Shown piece by piece: positions 34,566-46,600 of a stretch of 64,000 bases of DNA (within the stretch, counting starts at the first letter, position 1; every line of letters starts with the position of its first letter). Source of the stretch: Notospermus geniculatus (Eukaryota; Nemertea; Pilidiophora; Heteronemertea; Lineidae); NCBI GenBank assembly GCA_002633025.1, contig NMRB01002780.1, positions 1-64,000 on the forward strand. The letters run 5' to 3'. The position numbers and the translations under genes are program-made. The notes beneath the pieces were generated by a model. The model was given only the letters and a program-made list of their open reading frames with translations. It ran no database searches and was not told where the DNA came from.

Positions 34566-35400
34566 CTAAGAACGTCGAATGGGCAAATACCGGGGTACTT
34601 GTTCCAGCATGGTGCCACTGATTTAACAAACTGGATACTGAGGCTACAACTCGACATGATCAAGATTGAAGAGCAAGAGAACTGACAGTGTACCACATTG
34701 ACATCTTGCTCCTGAATGGACGTTCTTCACTGACTTCACAACGATCACGTCAGTGCAAAGAATTGGCCATGTTGGCCATCAAATGGCTGGCGACGACGTC
34801 AAAACTATCACGTCATTACATTCTGTACATGGATCATTGGAAGATTAACAGCCAAGTATTAGACACCAAAGTCCTCAAGCAAATGAGTGTTTGTAGGCTA
34901 CATGTGAGTACCGGTAGTTGACAGGATATGTACTCCAACCAGCAAATGACCTCCGCCCGACAACACCCCTACAGCTACTGGCCACAATGTCTATCCATGT
35001 ACTTGGATGCTGTGTTCTAGGACAGGCCTATACATGTACTTGGATGCTATGTTCTAGGATAGGCCTATACAGTGTTTTATTTGGAAGGCTTGATTTATTT
35101 TTGAAGCAGTATTTTCATGATGACAACTACAACAAATTTTACACGGGCAAAACACGATAATAACAGGCAGTAACAGATCAAGTTCGCTGTAACAGATCAA
35201 GTTCGCTGTAACAGAATAAGACAAAATGTTTGACAGAAACAACAGTGAATATCCCACCGGGATTGAACCCCTCTTTAACTGATATGAGGTTTAAGGAATA
35301 CAATACAATCATGTATTTCAACCTTTGTGATCTCGTATGATATGAAAGTGAGAATGCACTTTGCCTTATAATACTTTGGTTCTTGTGCCAATTTCCTAAT

Positions 35401-35600
35401 ACGTGACCCACTCCAGCAATAGGCGCTTGTTGCAGGTGATCATCATTGGTCATCAGTTTACTCAACTATTATCACTGCTGTCCACTACTATGGTATTGTC
35501 AACCTGCAGAGACTTACATTTCAGCTATTGTTTTGTAAGGCCATTAACCCTTTCCTCGGTTGCAACTTGCACCTACTTTTGCTGGAGCGGGTCACATACT
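35401..35600. mobile_element. TIR MITE (GTGACC...GGTCAC), intergenic copy
   Basis: Ends ACGTGACCCACTCCAGC and GCTGGAGCGGGTCACAT; the interior shares GCAGGTGATCATCATTGGTC with the copy at 11280-11482. Confidence 0.7.
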
Positions 35601-35671
35601 TCAAACCGCTCAATTTTCTAAACAAATACTACTCTCTCGTACGACACAGGAAGAAGTATGATTTTTAACAA

Positions 35672-35825
35672 GAGAGCCACCTAGTGGGCACTGCTCTCAG
35701 TGACAGAGCACCACCTAATGAGCACTGCTCTCTCTCTGAGGATATACAGAGCCATCTGGTGAGCACTGCTCTCTCTGAGGATATACAGAGCCACCTGGTG
35801 AGCACTGCTCTCACTGACATAGAGT
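35672..35825. repeat. Tandem repeat (GCACTGCTCTC units)
   Basis: Four units built on GAGCCACCTGGTGAGCACTG and CTCTCTGAGGATATACA. Confidence 0.8.
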
Positions 35826-36249
35826 CGAGAATAATAAAGTACCGTGGTAATCATTTTGTTCAATAACGACAGCTGTGAAAGTTCAATCAACGTCACAGAT
35901 CAAATGAGCATTACGAAACGAAGTATTGCACAGTCATTTTAGAAGGTTTTTATCGAAGACACTGAAGATGGCTCAATCAAATTGTTATTGAAATGAAACC
36001 CTTCAGCTGAGTATTCTTATCGAGTTAAACATAGACTTAAAATGGCCGCAGGATACTTGGCAAGAGATTTGAGCTTTACAGGAAATCAAAGAGAAAACAA
36101 GTCGTCGTTGATATGAAATATATCTGCCATCATCCGAGCAAAGGAGAAGTCTTGAGGAATGTTCTAGAAAACACGATAAACATTGATTCATGATCCAAAA
36201 CTCAGCTGTAATGAATTCCATTTTATCTTTCACTCATGATATGCGTGTA

Positions 36250-36422
36250 TAATCAATCGGGGTTTCGAACTCTCACATTCAGGGTCCCCACGTATAACAC
36301 AGGTTACTGAGCCATTCATTTTGTGGATGGGGATTTGACCTAGTGCCAGTGGCTTCTGCCGTCGTATCTGAATGCTGGCGCGGTTGCCTTATGTGAGAGT
36401 TCGAACCCCGATTGTGTATACC
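36250..36422. repeat. Inverted repeat with tRNA B-box-like arms
   Basis: ATCGGGGTTTCGAACTCTCA and TGAGAGTTCGAACCCCGAT form the arms. GTTCGAACCCC resembles a pol III B box, so these may be two facing SINE heads. Confidence 0.5.
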
Positions 36423-36656
36423 ATTTTATATAGAACCAACACCTTATCTTTATCTTCATGATATGCTTGGTATGCGAGCAAATCTTTCGGCAAAAGTCAC
36501 TCATCATGGTCTGATCATAATAATGGATGTAAACCCTATTTTTAAGTGTCCAGCGAGTCGGGTCAGATCTATGCACCATAGGCCTAGTTAACATGCATAT
36601 ATACACAAAAGTCACTTCTGCTTCTGTTTCTTTATTTCAGTACATGTACATGTATT

Positions 36657-36852
36657 TGTGTGGCGGTCTAGGAAAACCCATTGGATGTCGCTGAATGATC
36701 AACAAGGGCTGTCAGATTGCCTGTCCATTGATCTGCAACTGTTTACCTGTTACGTAGTACATTTCAGCGTATTGAAATGTGCCAGTTCACCAAGGCCATT
36801 AACACTTTCCTCAAATGCGAATTCGACGGGTTTTCCTAGACTGCCTCACATT
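36657..36852. mobile_element. TIR MITE (TGTGGCGGTCTAGGAAAA)
   Basis: Inverted ends TGGCGGTCTAGGAAAACCC and GGGTTTTCCTAGACTGCC. Left-end relatives lie at 8849-8960, and a right end at about 27835-27875. The interior resembles the GTGACC family (AAGGCCATTAACACTTTCC). Confidence 0.65.
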
Positions 36853-37684
36853 TATTTGCGATGTGATCCTGAAGATATGCAACATATGTAATCATGAAAA
36901 CCATCCGAGGGTTACTCTAGTCACGTCCATCGTGTACACGCCTAAGATAGGTTGGCAATACGAGTAGGCCCGCTGGTTTTTGAAGAAAATGTAAAATGTA
37001 CATGCAAATGTGATTTAGAGTATTTGAAATATTGAAAAACACAAAAACTCGGCAGTCATCCAATGGAAACTTTCGGCATTGAGCCAAAAATCAAAGACAT
37101 CAAACTTCAGTGAAAAAAGTGTAAAATTCTACATGCATATATTATGTTAATGATATGGAGCGATAAATTTACAGTCGGCAAAAGAAAAATTATGGTCATT
37201 CATCCTTGAGATGTTAGGAATTGGAGAAAACTTAAAGGGGAGTTCTCCTTGATAATCTGTTGGTTCCATGCACTCTTCACCACAGATCAGAATTGTCTGG
37301 CAGTACCATACATGATGACCATCACAAAGACAAGAAAAAAATGCCCTACTCCAAAACTACAAGAAGCTAAAACAGTGGTGCATGCCGGCACCCCTATCAC
37401 CAGAAATAGACTAATCTGAATATAAAATAAATACATTGGATGGAATGTACCAATTGAGTATACACAGGGGGGAAATGGAACTGTCCCCTCAAGCATGGAG
37501 TGGAATGAACAGTCTCTGGACATGAAAATAACTGAACCGAAAAATACGCTCAAAAGCGACATTAATTTAATGATTTTTATAATGGACATAACTTCATCAA
37601 TCCTCTTCTATTGTGTATCACAATTCAATATCTAACCCACTGACGTATCGCATCTTCTTCCTCCTTCAAAAGACAAGAAGGCTT

Positions 37685-40600
37685 TTAGAAAAGTTTGGTC
37701 CTCTTTTTCAGCTGTGTTTGTTTCCATGGTTGCAAGGTCAGGAACTCCGAGTACGTCATCTTGAAATGTTTCTCAAATTCTTCCTCCGTTAGATAGATCT
37801 GAAACAAATCGATTTAACAAATGAATCAACGTTTGTTTACAATCCTTTCTAACTTGTTAAGGCTGAAGGGGCTGTTGTCAGTTCCAATGGTGTCTTTATT
37901 AGAGAGGGGCAATCTGAACCTCTCTTATCAGGGCACCTTTCAATTAAGCACAGCTGTTAGCAGGTCACCTTTCAATTAAGCACAGCTGTTATCAGGTCAC
38001 CTTTCAATTAAGCACAGCTGTTATCAGGGCACCTTTCAATTAAGCACAGCTGTTATCAGGTCACCTTTCAATTAAGCACAGCTGTTGTAAGTTTCAAAGG
38101 TGTCCTGATTAGAGCGGGTCAACTCTTACCTCTTTCTGATCCGGTTTGCAGCCGTCTGGGCATCCATTGATCAAATCATTGTAAGCGAATTTCTTCACAT
38201 CATAGAAGCCTTCATCTGACGAACCATTCAACACCTCATTCTGAAAGTTAAAGTATGGTAATAATAATGGGTTTTTAAGGTGAAAGACACAGCTTCCTAC
38301 TGGACTCCAACCCATTCTGAAAGTTAGACATTTATTCACAGTTATTATATGTAATCCGTCACAGCAAACCCGTCTTAAGTCACACAAGATATGAACCAGG
38401 ATGAACCAAAATAACTCAGGAGAGAAAGGAAGAAATGTAATCAATCCATTTTACAAAAGACAGATGACTTGGTGGAGGAGGTTTAAGGGCCCTCCACTGA
38501 TTCTGCGACAGCGGTCACCAGATTATAACATGAATGACACACTTCCTATCAACAGTTAATTGATCAATTATCTTACAGCATTAACTTCCGTCACTCCGAC
38601 TTTCATCTGACCAAATTCTTCTTTTAGTTCTTCGTAAGTTTTGCCACCCTGGAAATGGAAAGAAACTAGTGAAGCAATGTACGGTAGGACAAAATCACAC
38701 CACATCTGACCATCAGTGGTCTGATCAGGTGTTGACATAATTCTCATGTTTATTACTGTACTCACACTCCATAAGGCAGCATCCCAGGTTGGAAAGAATC
38801 CCGTGAATGTGGGTGGTTCGAACCCTTGTTTCACTGTACTGAATGAGACATCATCTACTGATCGGCCGGCAGGGTGGCTCTGGACGTATTCCTGAAAGGA
38901 AAAGAATCTTCTGATATTCATCCAGAGATGAGATGAGCAAGTCAATCCAATATTAAATCTTAAGCCTGGTATCCACGGGAACCAGCTTGAACAGCCAAAC
39001 TCACTTTCAACCCCAGTTTCTCCACAAACCTTCCTAGGGAAATCCGTCACCCCTTGAGAAAACCTGGGGATGCCCATGCTTTTCAGGAGAGATCTGAACT
39101 GAGACTCTGAATTGGAAGTCATGTGACAAGTGATGAGAGATGAGAGAACTCACCACGGCAACCTCCGCCGACCTCTTCCTCTCTTCCTGATTGGCGCCAT
39201 CACCGATCCAGATGAAAAGTTGGTCCCAGGTATCGAGGATCATCACGTCTTCTGGAACCAAATCATCCTGAAATGAACAAGGTGTTTTATGATATAAATA
39301 AGGTGAACTTACAAGCCGACCCCTAACATAACATGGGCAGCCTTTATCTACTGCCTGAGGAAGACCCCGGTTGGGGTCGAAAATTTGCGAAATTCAGAGA
39401 CGACCCTTCAAACAGGAGGTAGAGGAAGGTATTTCCTTGTTTGGTAACCATCACATGCTTCAAGGAGGAGAGGATTATAACTGGATTTGTGCCCGACTTA
39501 CTTGAATGAAATCTGGGATCCGTTCAACAGAGAAATACCCCTTGGCGTTGGAGCAGTGGTAAAGAACAGCAGGATGATCTGGTGTCTCTTCTTGGAGTCT
39601 CTTATCGCTGGCGTACGGTTCACGGCCACCGATAGCACTCCAGAAATCTTCAGACTCGTGACCTTCCAGGTTGATCGCTGGTGATCTGAAAATGATATTT
39701 AATCCATCAGCCGGTTGTTCGGAGTAATGTGGCCCAGAATCTCAGACCCCTCGTAAGCAAGGTTCAAAAGGGACTCGAGGAGAAGAGGGTTTGATACAAT
39801 GGCATGGATATTGTTTTATTTCCATACAGCAGCAGCTTATGTCCACTGTCTCAACAGTAACTCATTCTCTTTCTATAAAGAACTGAGTAAACCAACATTT
39901 GTGACCCCGGCACAACAAAATGAGTCGGNGGGGGGGGGGGGGCGTATAGATTTTACCTGGAAGTCAGACAGGAAGCAGCACTCTTGGCCATTTCTCTTTC
40001 ATCTCCAGTACAACCCTGGTAAGAGAAAATGTGACGATGAGCTACGTTCGTCTTTCTGGTCTTCCGCAGTATTCAGCAAATGACCATTCAACATGTTTCA
40101 TCTTTCATAGATTCATCATGAGGAAAATGTATACCTGTCCCAACGGTCTCTTTATTACAGAGATACCAATATGAAGGTCCCTCGGACGTCCTAAATAGGG
40201 AGGTACCACTGTATGAAGGTCCTACTGTGTCCTAAATAGGGGGGTACCACTGTACAAAGGTCCCTACTGTGTCCTCAATAGGGAGGTGTGACTGTCATCA
40301 GTTGACTCACCTTTCCAGACCAAATGTAGAGTGCAATCTTTGTCTTGAGGATAAACACATCATTGGAGTTGAGAGAGGCTGCTCGCAGTGGAACCTGATG
40401 AAGAAATAGTGAATCAGAATAACATAAGACATCACTCAGGTTGTCCTCAGCCACCTTTATCATTCACAGGTAAATGTATGGTTGATTGAACAGCCATACT
40501 CTACACTAACTGTGTGCTGGTTTGTACATGATAGAGCTATTACTTCATTTCACCACATTCCCTCTGATCTTGTCCTTTTTGAAGGATCATGATTGACCTG

Positions 40601-43600
40601 AATCCTGTCATTTCATCTTCCCAGTCACATCCCCTGCTATTGTCAACAATATGTTTGTACCTGTACAGCCTTGGTGTTGAGTTTATGTGTCCCATGGACT
40701 CGGAGTAAATAGGACTCGCCAATATCCTGGTCTTTCTCCTCCTTACTCCAACCAGCTTTGCCACCCTTAAAAACAAAATTAAAAACTTTATATTTGGGAA
40801 CAGGGAATTAGCAGTGAATTCTATTCAGAACCACAGTAGTGGATGCTTCAAGTCTTTTTGGTAGCAATCAGAAACTCCAAGGTGTAAACACCACGGGGTC
40901 TTATCATGAGAAGTTAGCATCAGTAACATGAAGAACAGATTTGTGCTGGAGAGTTGTCGTAATAACAAGATACTTACATCAAAAATGATAATTTTAGACT
41001 CAAATATGGCAAGGAAATGAGGTGGTTCTCGGCCTTGGACGACACGGACCTGAAATAGAAAGAGAACGTGAACTGGAGGACGACGACTTCCTTGACTTAC
41101 ATTACCCCGACGAGTGACTCAATGACTGAACAGGGCCTAGACGACAACTTCCGTGACTTACTTGGACAGGTTCACCCCCATAGGCATCATCAAGTTCGAC
41201 AGTGAGTAGGGCTGCTGCCCCTTGTTCATCTTGGGTCGACTTGCGTCCCTGAAAGAGATAGATAAACTGGAAACATGGTCTGTTGTAAGAGGTATTCATC
41301 TTGTGAATGTAAGCTCGAGGCAATGAAAACAGAAAACGTCATCAAAGCAACACTACCCTAACCTCTAACTGAAAGCTAGAAACTTCAATCATCGGCCATC
41401 TGGTGTTGAAACTTCTTCACATATGATGATGTTCTGGTGCACCAGTGTGGCGACGTCCTCCCTGACAACACTCACCAGCCAATAGTAAATGATATGACGA
41501 TCTTTGTTGTTGACTTTGTACGTGTACAGAATGATGTAACAATCCCCAGCAAAGAACTGGCCAAACATCTTCTTATCAAGTGGAACTTTCTGGAAGTTTT
41601 CAACCCGCCAGATCTGGAAAATAGAAAATCATTCTCCTCTGAACTGCCATCCATGACAAGGCTTGCATGCAGACACAATGGGTGATATGAATAAAATCTA
41701 GCGAATGCTTTTACTTCAGATTTGTACAGGATACCGTAGTGCATTTGTACTGCAAATTCCAAGTAAAAGCATTTGCTAGTCTTTATTCATATGACCCAGT
41801 GAAGGTCATAGTTCTCATTCCGTACGAACCAGAGGAGGACATCCCCCAAAGAGACAAACACAAGAAAGGCAGAATGTCTTGTTAAGCAAGGTTCATTGGC
41901 GCACAGATCCGGTCCGTTTTCAGTCTGTTTGCCCCTAGTTTTCCGGATACGACAACGCAAAAGTCCATTTGATCTATTTTTACGGACTAGAATCGGACAA
42001 AATCCGCGTGCCAATGAACCCTGCTTTAGACTATACCTGGACGCTTCCAGAACCATCGTCCACCATCTTGAATTCACACGCCAGTGCTGGATTTTCATGC
42101 ATCTCCGCCACATCAAACTTCATCTGAACGCTGCGGGCTGGAAGGAAATGAGATATCAGCATCTTGTGACATCATATTAGCCGTTAAACTCTACTTTAAG
42201 ATGGAAGGCCCACACCAAATACTGTAGCTTTTCAGTCTAGGAATCAAAACATACATGAGATGTACTGGTACCGGTACTTGTCATTTGGATGGATAGTCCA
42301 TTCAACAGCAATTTGGTCATTACAGTACCTTTGAGACTGGCAGAATTAGAGAAGGGAGCAAGGGACAGAATGAGAGCATGGCGGGTTTGTAAGCAAATGA
42401 CATGACGATGAACAAGAAGTCAACTTCCAGAATCTTGCAAATTTTTGACCCAAACCGGGGTCTTCTTCAATCAGGCTGGCACTTTCAGTTCTGGTAGCTG
42501 GACTTGAAAGTGCCAGCCTGAAGAAGACCCTGGTTTGGTTCGAAAATTTGCTAAGATTCTGGAAATTGACTTCCTGTTGATCATCATTTTGTGTGTCAAT
42601 TTTTGTGCTTTCTCTTTCTTTGGATAAGCAAATGACATGAATATAGTAAAGAAATGGCATGAGAATGTGGGTGGAAGATAGAGAGATCTGCTGTATAAGA
42701 CCTGTGGAGACCTCTGGTGGAAAGAAAAGTAAATGTTAAGATCACAGTAGAATATAAAATCACTTGAGTATACTTACTATCAGCTGTAGAGATGAAAACG
42801 GTGCAGAGGTTGAATTATACGCCGACACCAAGAGTTAGAGACCACGCCAAGCAAACAAAGATGAAACAAAAGAAAAACATCAAGTAACGAGGACGACAAT
42901 AAGCAAATCACTACTTACACTGGAGGGGGCCCCACTTACACGTAGTAACGTATGTTGTGTTACAATCAGAGATATCTTGCCAACTTGGCATCCCTTTACG
43001 CCTTATTCAAGAATATCGAGTAGGCTTATTCGGACCTGTCTTTTTGGGCTTATTCAAGCCAATCTTTACGGCCTTATTCTGGCCTGTCTTCTTATTCAGA
43101 CCTATCGTTTAGGCCTTATTCAGGCCTATAAATACTGCAGCAAGGTCTAATCTCATCAAAGCATCATGCCAACTTTCTACTCTGTGCAAGTCAAGTGGCT
43201 CCCCCAACAGTGAAACGAGGGTTGTACCAGGGATACTGACCCAGCTGAAGGGATCAACTTGAGCCCGAGTCTCCCTGACAAAGCCCAGGTTTTGTAGACA
43301 GTGTGACCAGTAAAAACCGATGCAAGTGTAGCAGAGAAAAGAGTAACATGGCAAGCAATGATTAAACTCTGTCTTATTCTATATCAGCAAGTAATCCAGT
43401 GTTGGTTGAACATGTTTGAACGATACCTTAGATCAGTGCACAAAGAGAAAGCAGCCACAATAGACCGTTCTCAAATTGACGTAAACGACAAAGATCTGCA
43501 CACTTCCGTCGAAATCTCAACCATAACCTCGGTCTGAAACTGAATGATGTGACACAGACAACCCCACAAAAGTGACTTCGATGACAATGCGTCAGAGTCG

Positions 43601-46600
43601 GCCATAGCTGAATCATGGATTGTGTCACGTCTCCCACTTTCAGATCGAGGTTCTGGTTGAGATTTCGGCAGAAGTGCGCAGATCTGCAAATTCGAGAATC
43701 GTCTATTGAGATAAAATACCACCACATACTGAGACTTGTGTTAGCTGCTCAACATCTCATACAAAACATTGATAATACACAACATTGGCTGCACATAAAG
43801 GGGACAGAGTGCCATCTATCGGTTTCATCAATCGCGTTTCTCAGTGACCAACCATGTTCCTTGGTGACCAACCATGTTCCTTGGTGACCAACCATGTTCC
43901 TTGGTGACCAACCATGTTCCTTGGTGACCAACCATGTTCCTTGGTGATCAACCACATTCCTTGGTGATCAACCACGTGCACAGTGCTAACATCAAACAAC
44001 AAATAATACACATTCATGCACATTCACAGCAAAACACAACATAATAAAGCTATTGTTTCTCACCAATTCGTCCAGTTGTGTGAGTCTTGCCACTGTATTT
44101 AGGCTTCGGCCAGTTCTTAAACAACATCTTGAACTCGGAGAGTTCACCATTCTCAACCACACGGGTGATCGCTGTGCTCGCACTGTAACCTTTCTTCTTG
44201 GCAAAGTTCTGGAATACATTCAATGAAATTCAATGTCGGAATGAGGAAATAATAGAACACTGCGATAAGATTCAACCTGCACTAACGCTGAAGGGGTGAA
44301 TGTCATCCGCTCTGAATCCTAACCCCTGGCCCCTCTCCCACAACCCTTGATACCTGGCCTCCTACACCTGACCCCTAAAGCCTAATCCTTATCCTAACTG
44401 TAACCCCTGACACTTGCATTGAACCCCTTGCAGCTACTATATGGCAAGGCTTAACCCGCCGGCCATGGAGGATTTCCTTTATGGCCTAGTGGTTGGTGCA
44501 TTGGCCTCGGAGCTAGAAGTTAAGCAACGTAAAGTGCGATCACTACGTGGATGGGATGACCGGTGCGTATAATTCAACACTTACAGGCAGCCGCTAGACA
44601 CTGGGTACCCTGTTCCATAGGATTAGATGACAATTACACCTTTTACTGTACTTACCATTGCATTCTTCATGGACTCACGCCTCTCTGTCTTCGATGCACC
44701 TTTACCAACCCAGACCCAGACGCCAGCTTCTGAGTTATCAACAATAAACACATCCTGAAAGAGACAATCCAAGTTACCATGGAGATACTGTCACTGAGAA
44801 ACCTACCAATGACTGCCACCAGATGGCAGGGCGAATATCACCAAAGGCCCAAAAGATGAGGAAGAACCCAAATATTTAATCAGGGCAATCAAAATGGAAG
44901 AATTCAACAGTCAGAGTTTCCCTTGCAAGTCCTCTGACTGCATTCCAGGCTCTGGTTCAGGGGCTGTCGGTGACCCGCACAGAAAACGTGCAGGATCACC
45001 GTCAGGTCGGGTCAGTTGAACAAGATATCAGCTCATTTCTTACAAACATAATACTGTTATTACTTCCCATCAACCAGTTGATTGAGATTACTTTGTGACC
45101 AATCAAATACCCCATTGATGTGAGCACCAGGTACAAGATCACACAGGGGTGAGCACCGGGTACAAGATCCCACAGGTGTGAGCACCGGGTACAAGATCAC
45201 ACTGGGGTGAGCACCGGGTACAAGATCACACTGGGGTGAGCACCGGGTACAAGATCCCACTGGGGTGAGCACTGGGTACAAGATCCCACAGGGGTAAGCA
45301 CCGGGTACAAGATCACAGTGGTGTGAGCACAGGGTACAAGATCACAGTGGTGTGAGCACCAGGTACAAGATCCCACTGGGGCAAGCACCAGGTACCAAGG
45401 TATCATATACCATGAAACATCACCTTCAACAGGAGTTAGGAGAACTTTAGCTTTTGTTAAAGCGGGAAAGGTGTCAAATAAGATACGTCGGTGATCGGAT
45501 GATTAAAGGTCCGGGATCCAGTTATGGTGGACAGTCAAAGCCAATGAAGAAGAACATGCAACAAGACTCGTTTTGTTTATGGGGGGTCTCTAGTCCTTAT
45601 ACAACAGGGAGAGGCAATGTTGTGCACTGGTGTTCCAAATATCTGACTTCAAGATTCTGTTCTGGGTTGAAGAGTGAGGATCTGTCAGAATGGTCAGAGA
45701 CCTAGTATGTGTCTGTGTTTATGGTAAGTGTCAGTGTAAAACACCAACTACACGTACTGGTAACTACAAGAGCGTTTTGGTGATCATCAACGTCCCTGGA
45801 AACCCAACCCCAACATGTTGCTGTATCAGCTTTGAATGAAAATCACTGCCCAACTGTCAGCTTTTCAGAGTACGTGTGTGTGTGGGGGGGGGGGGGTAGG
45901 GGTCCTTCAGATGTAGATCTTTAGTCAGCATGTTTACCGGTATATAACATACGCTGTACATGAACTCAATGATTGTATGTGGGTTTAGTAAAGTGCACAA
46001 AATTAACCACTGATTTGACATCTAATATTGTGTGTGACAGAACAGAACATAAGAACAGATAAGTGTCAGATAAGTAGGGTGGAGAAAGTGATGATATTCG
46101 GCCAAGATGTGACACTGATGCCCTCTTTTGCCACCATTGGGAGTTTTATAGAGTGAAGTGCAAGTCTGGGTCAAGTCTCAGATGAGCACAAAGTTGACAA
46201 AGTGTCGAACTCTGCCGTGAAAGAGAGAGAATGGTTAGGATAGGCAATCCCCTCCAAACAGCTGGGATATGGAGATCAGCGCCTATAATCACAAAACCTT
46301 GCTAGCTTTAGTTGGTTGCTAGTTGTGTACACTGGCCTGTACGAACTGGGTACTTTAGCAAGTAACCTAAGCCTAGCAAGGTTTTAAGAATATGGGCCAA
46401 GAGTGACAAAAAGAGAATTAGTCCCAAATGGCTCCAGAAATTTCAATTTCTTAACTGCAACAAAAACTGGATGAAGTTTGTTATGGGTGAGAAATCCTTT
46501 CCCTGAATGTGCCTTAAACTCATTGACTAACACCACCACTTACCGTACTGCCTGTTTTGGGCTGGTTATTACGGGGGAAGACAAGGAAGAAAACAACTAA

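Larger units (their letters stand above)
33297..37684. other. Spacer between shisa-like and villin 3' ends
   Basis: The two genes converge here, so both 3'UTRs should lie inside. A minus-strand hydrophobic 100-residue ORF at 37287-37589 is probably chance within villin 3'UTR. The rest is repeats listed separately. A single N is at 33353. Confidence 0.5.

Noticed and set aside
34205-34621. 138-residue plus ORF rich in SSILNG/NPQWDP repeats
   Set aside because: Pure translation of a 19-bp minisatellite, open in all frames; no start context or homolog.
37287-37589. Hydrophobic Cys-containing 100-residue minus ORF
   Set aside because: Lies directly after the villin stop codon, likely in its 3'UTR; no family recognised.
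38568-39122. 184-residue minus ORF as one exon
   Set aside because: It merges villin exons with introns; the real exons are 38577-38648 and 38766-38891.
46541-46576. 18-base exon candidate (minus) with perfect GTAAGT donor as the missing villin exon
   Set aside because: Length is a multiple of 3, but 3n+1 is required, and the encoded PKTGST does not fit gelsolin repeat 3.
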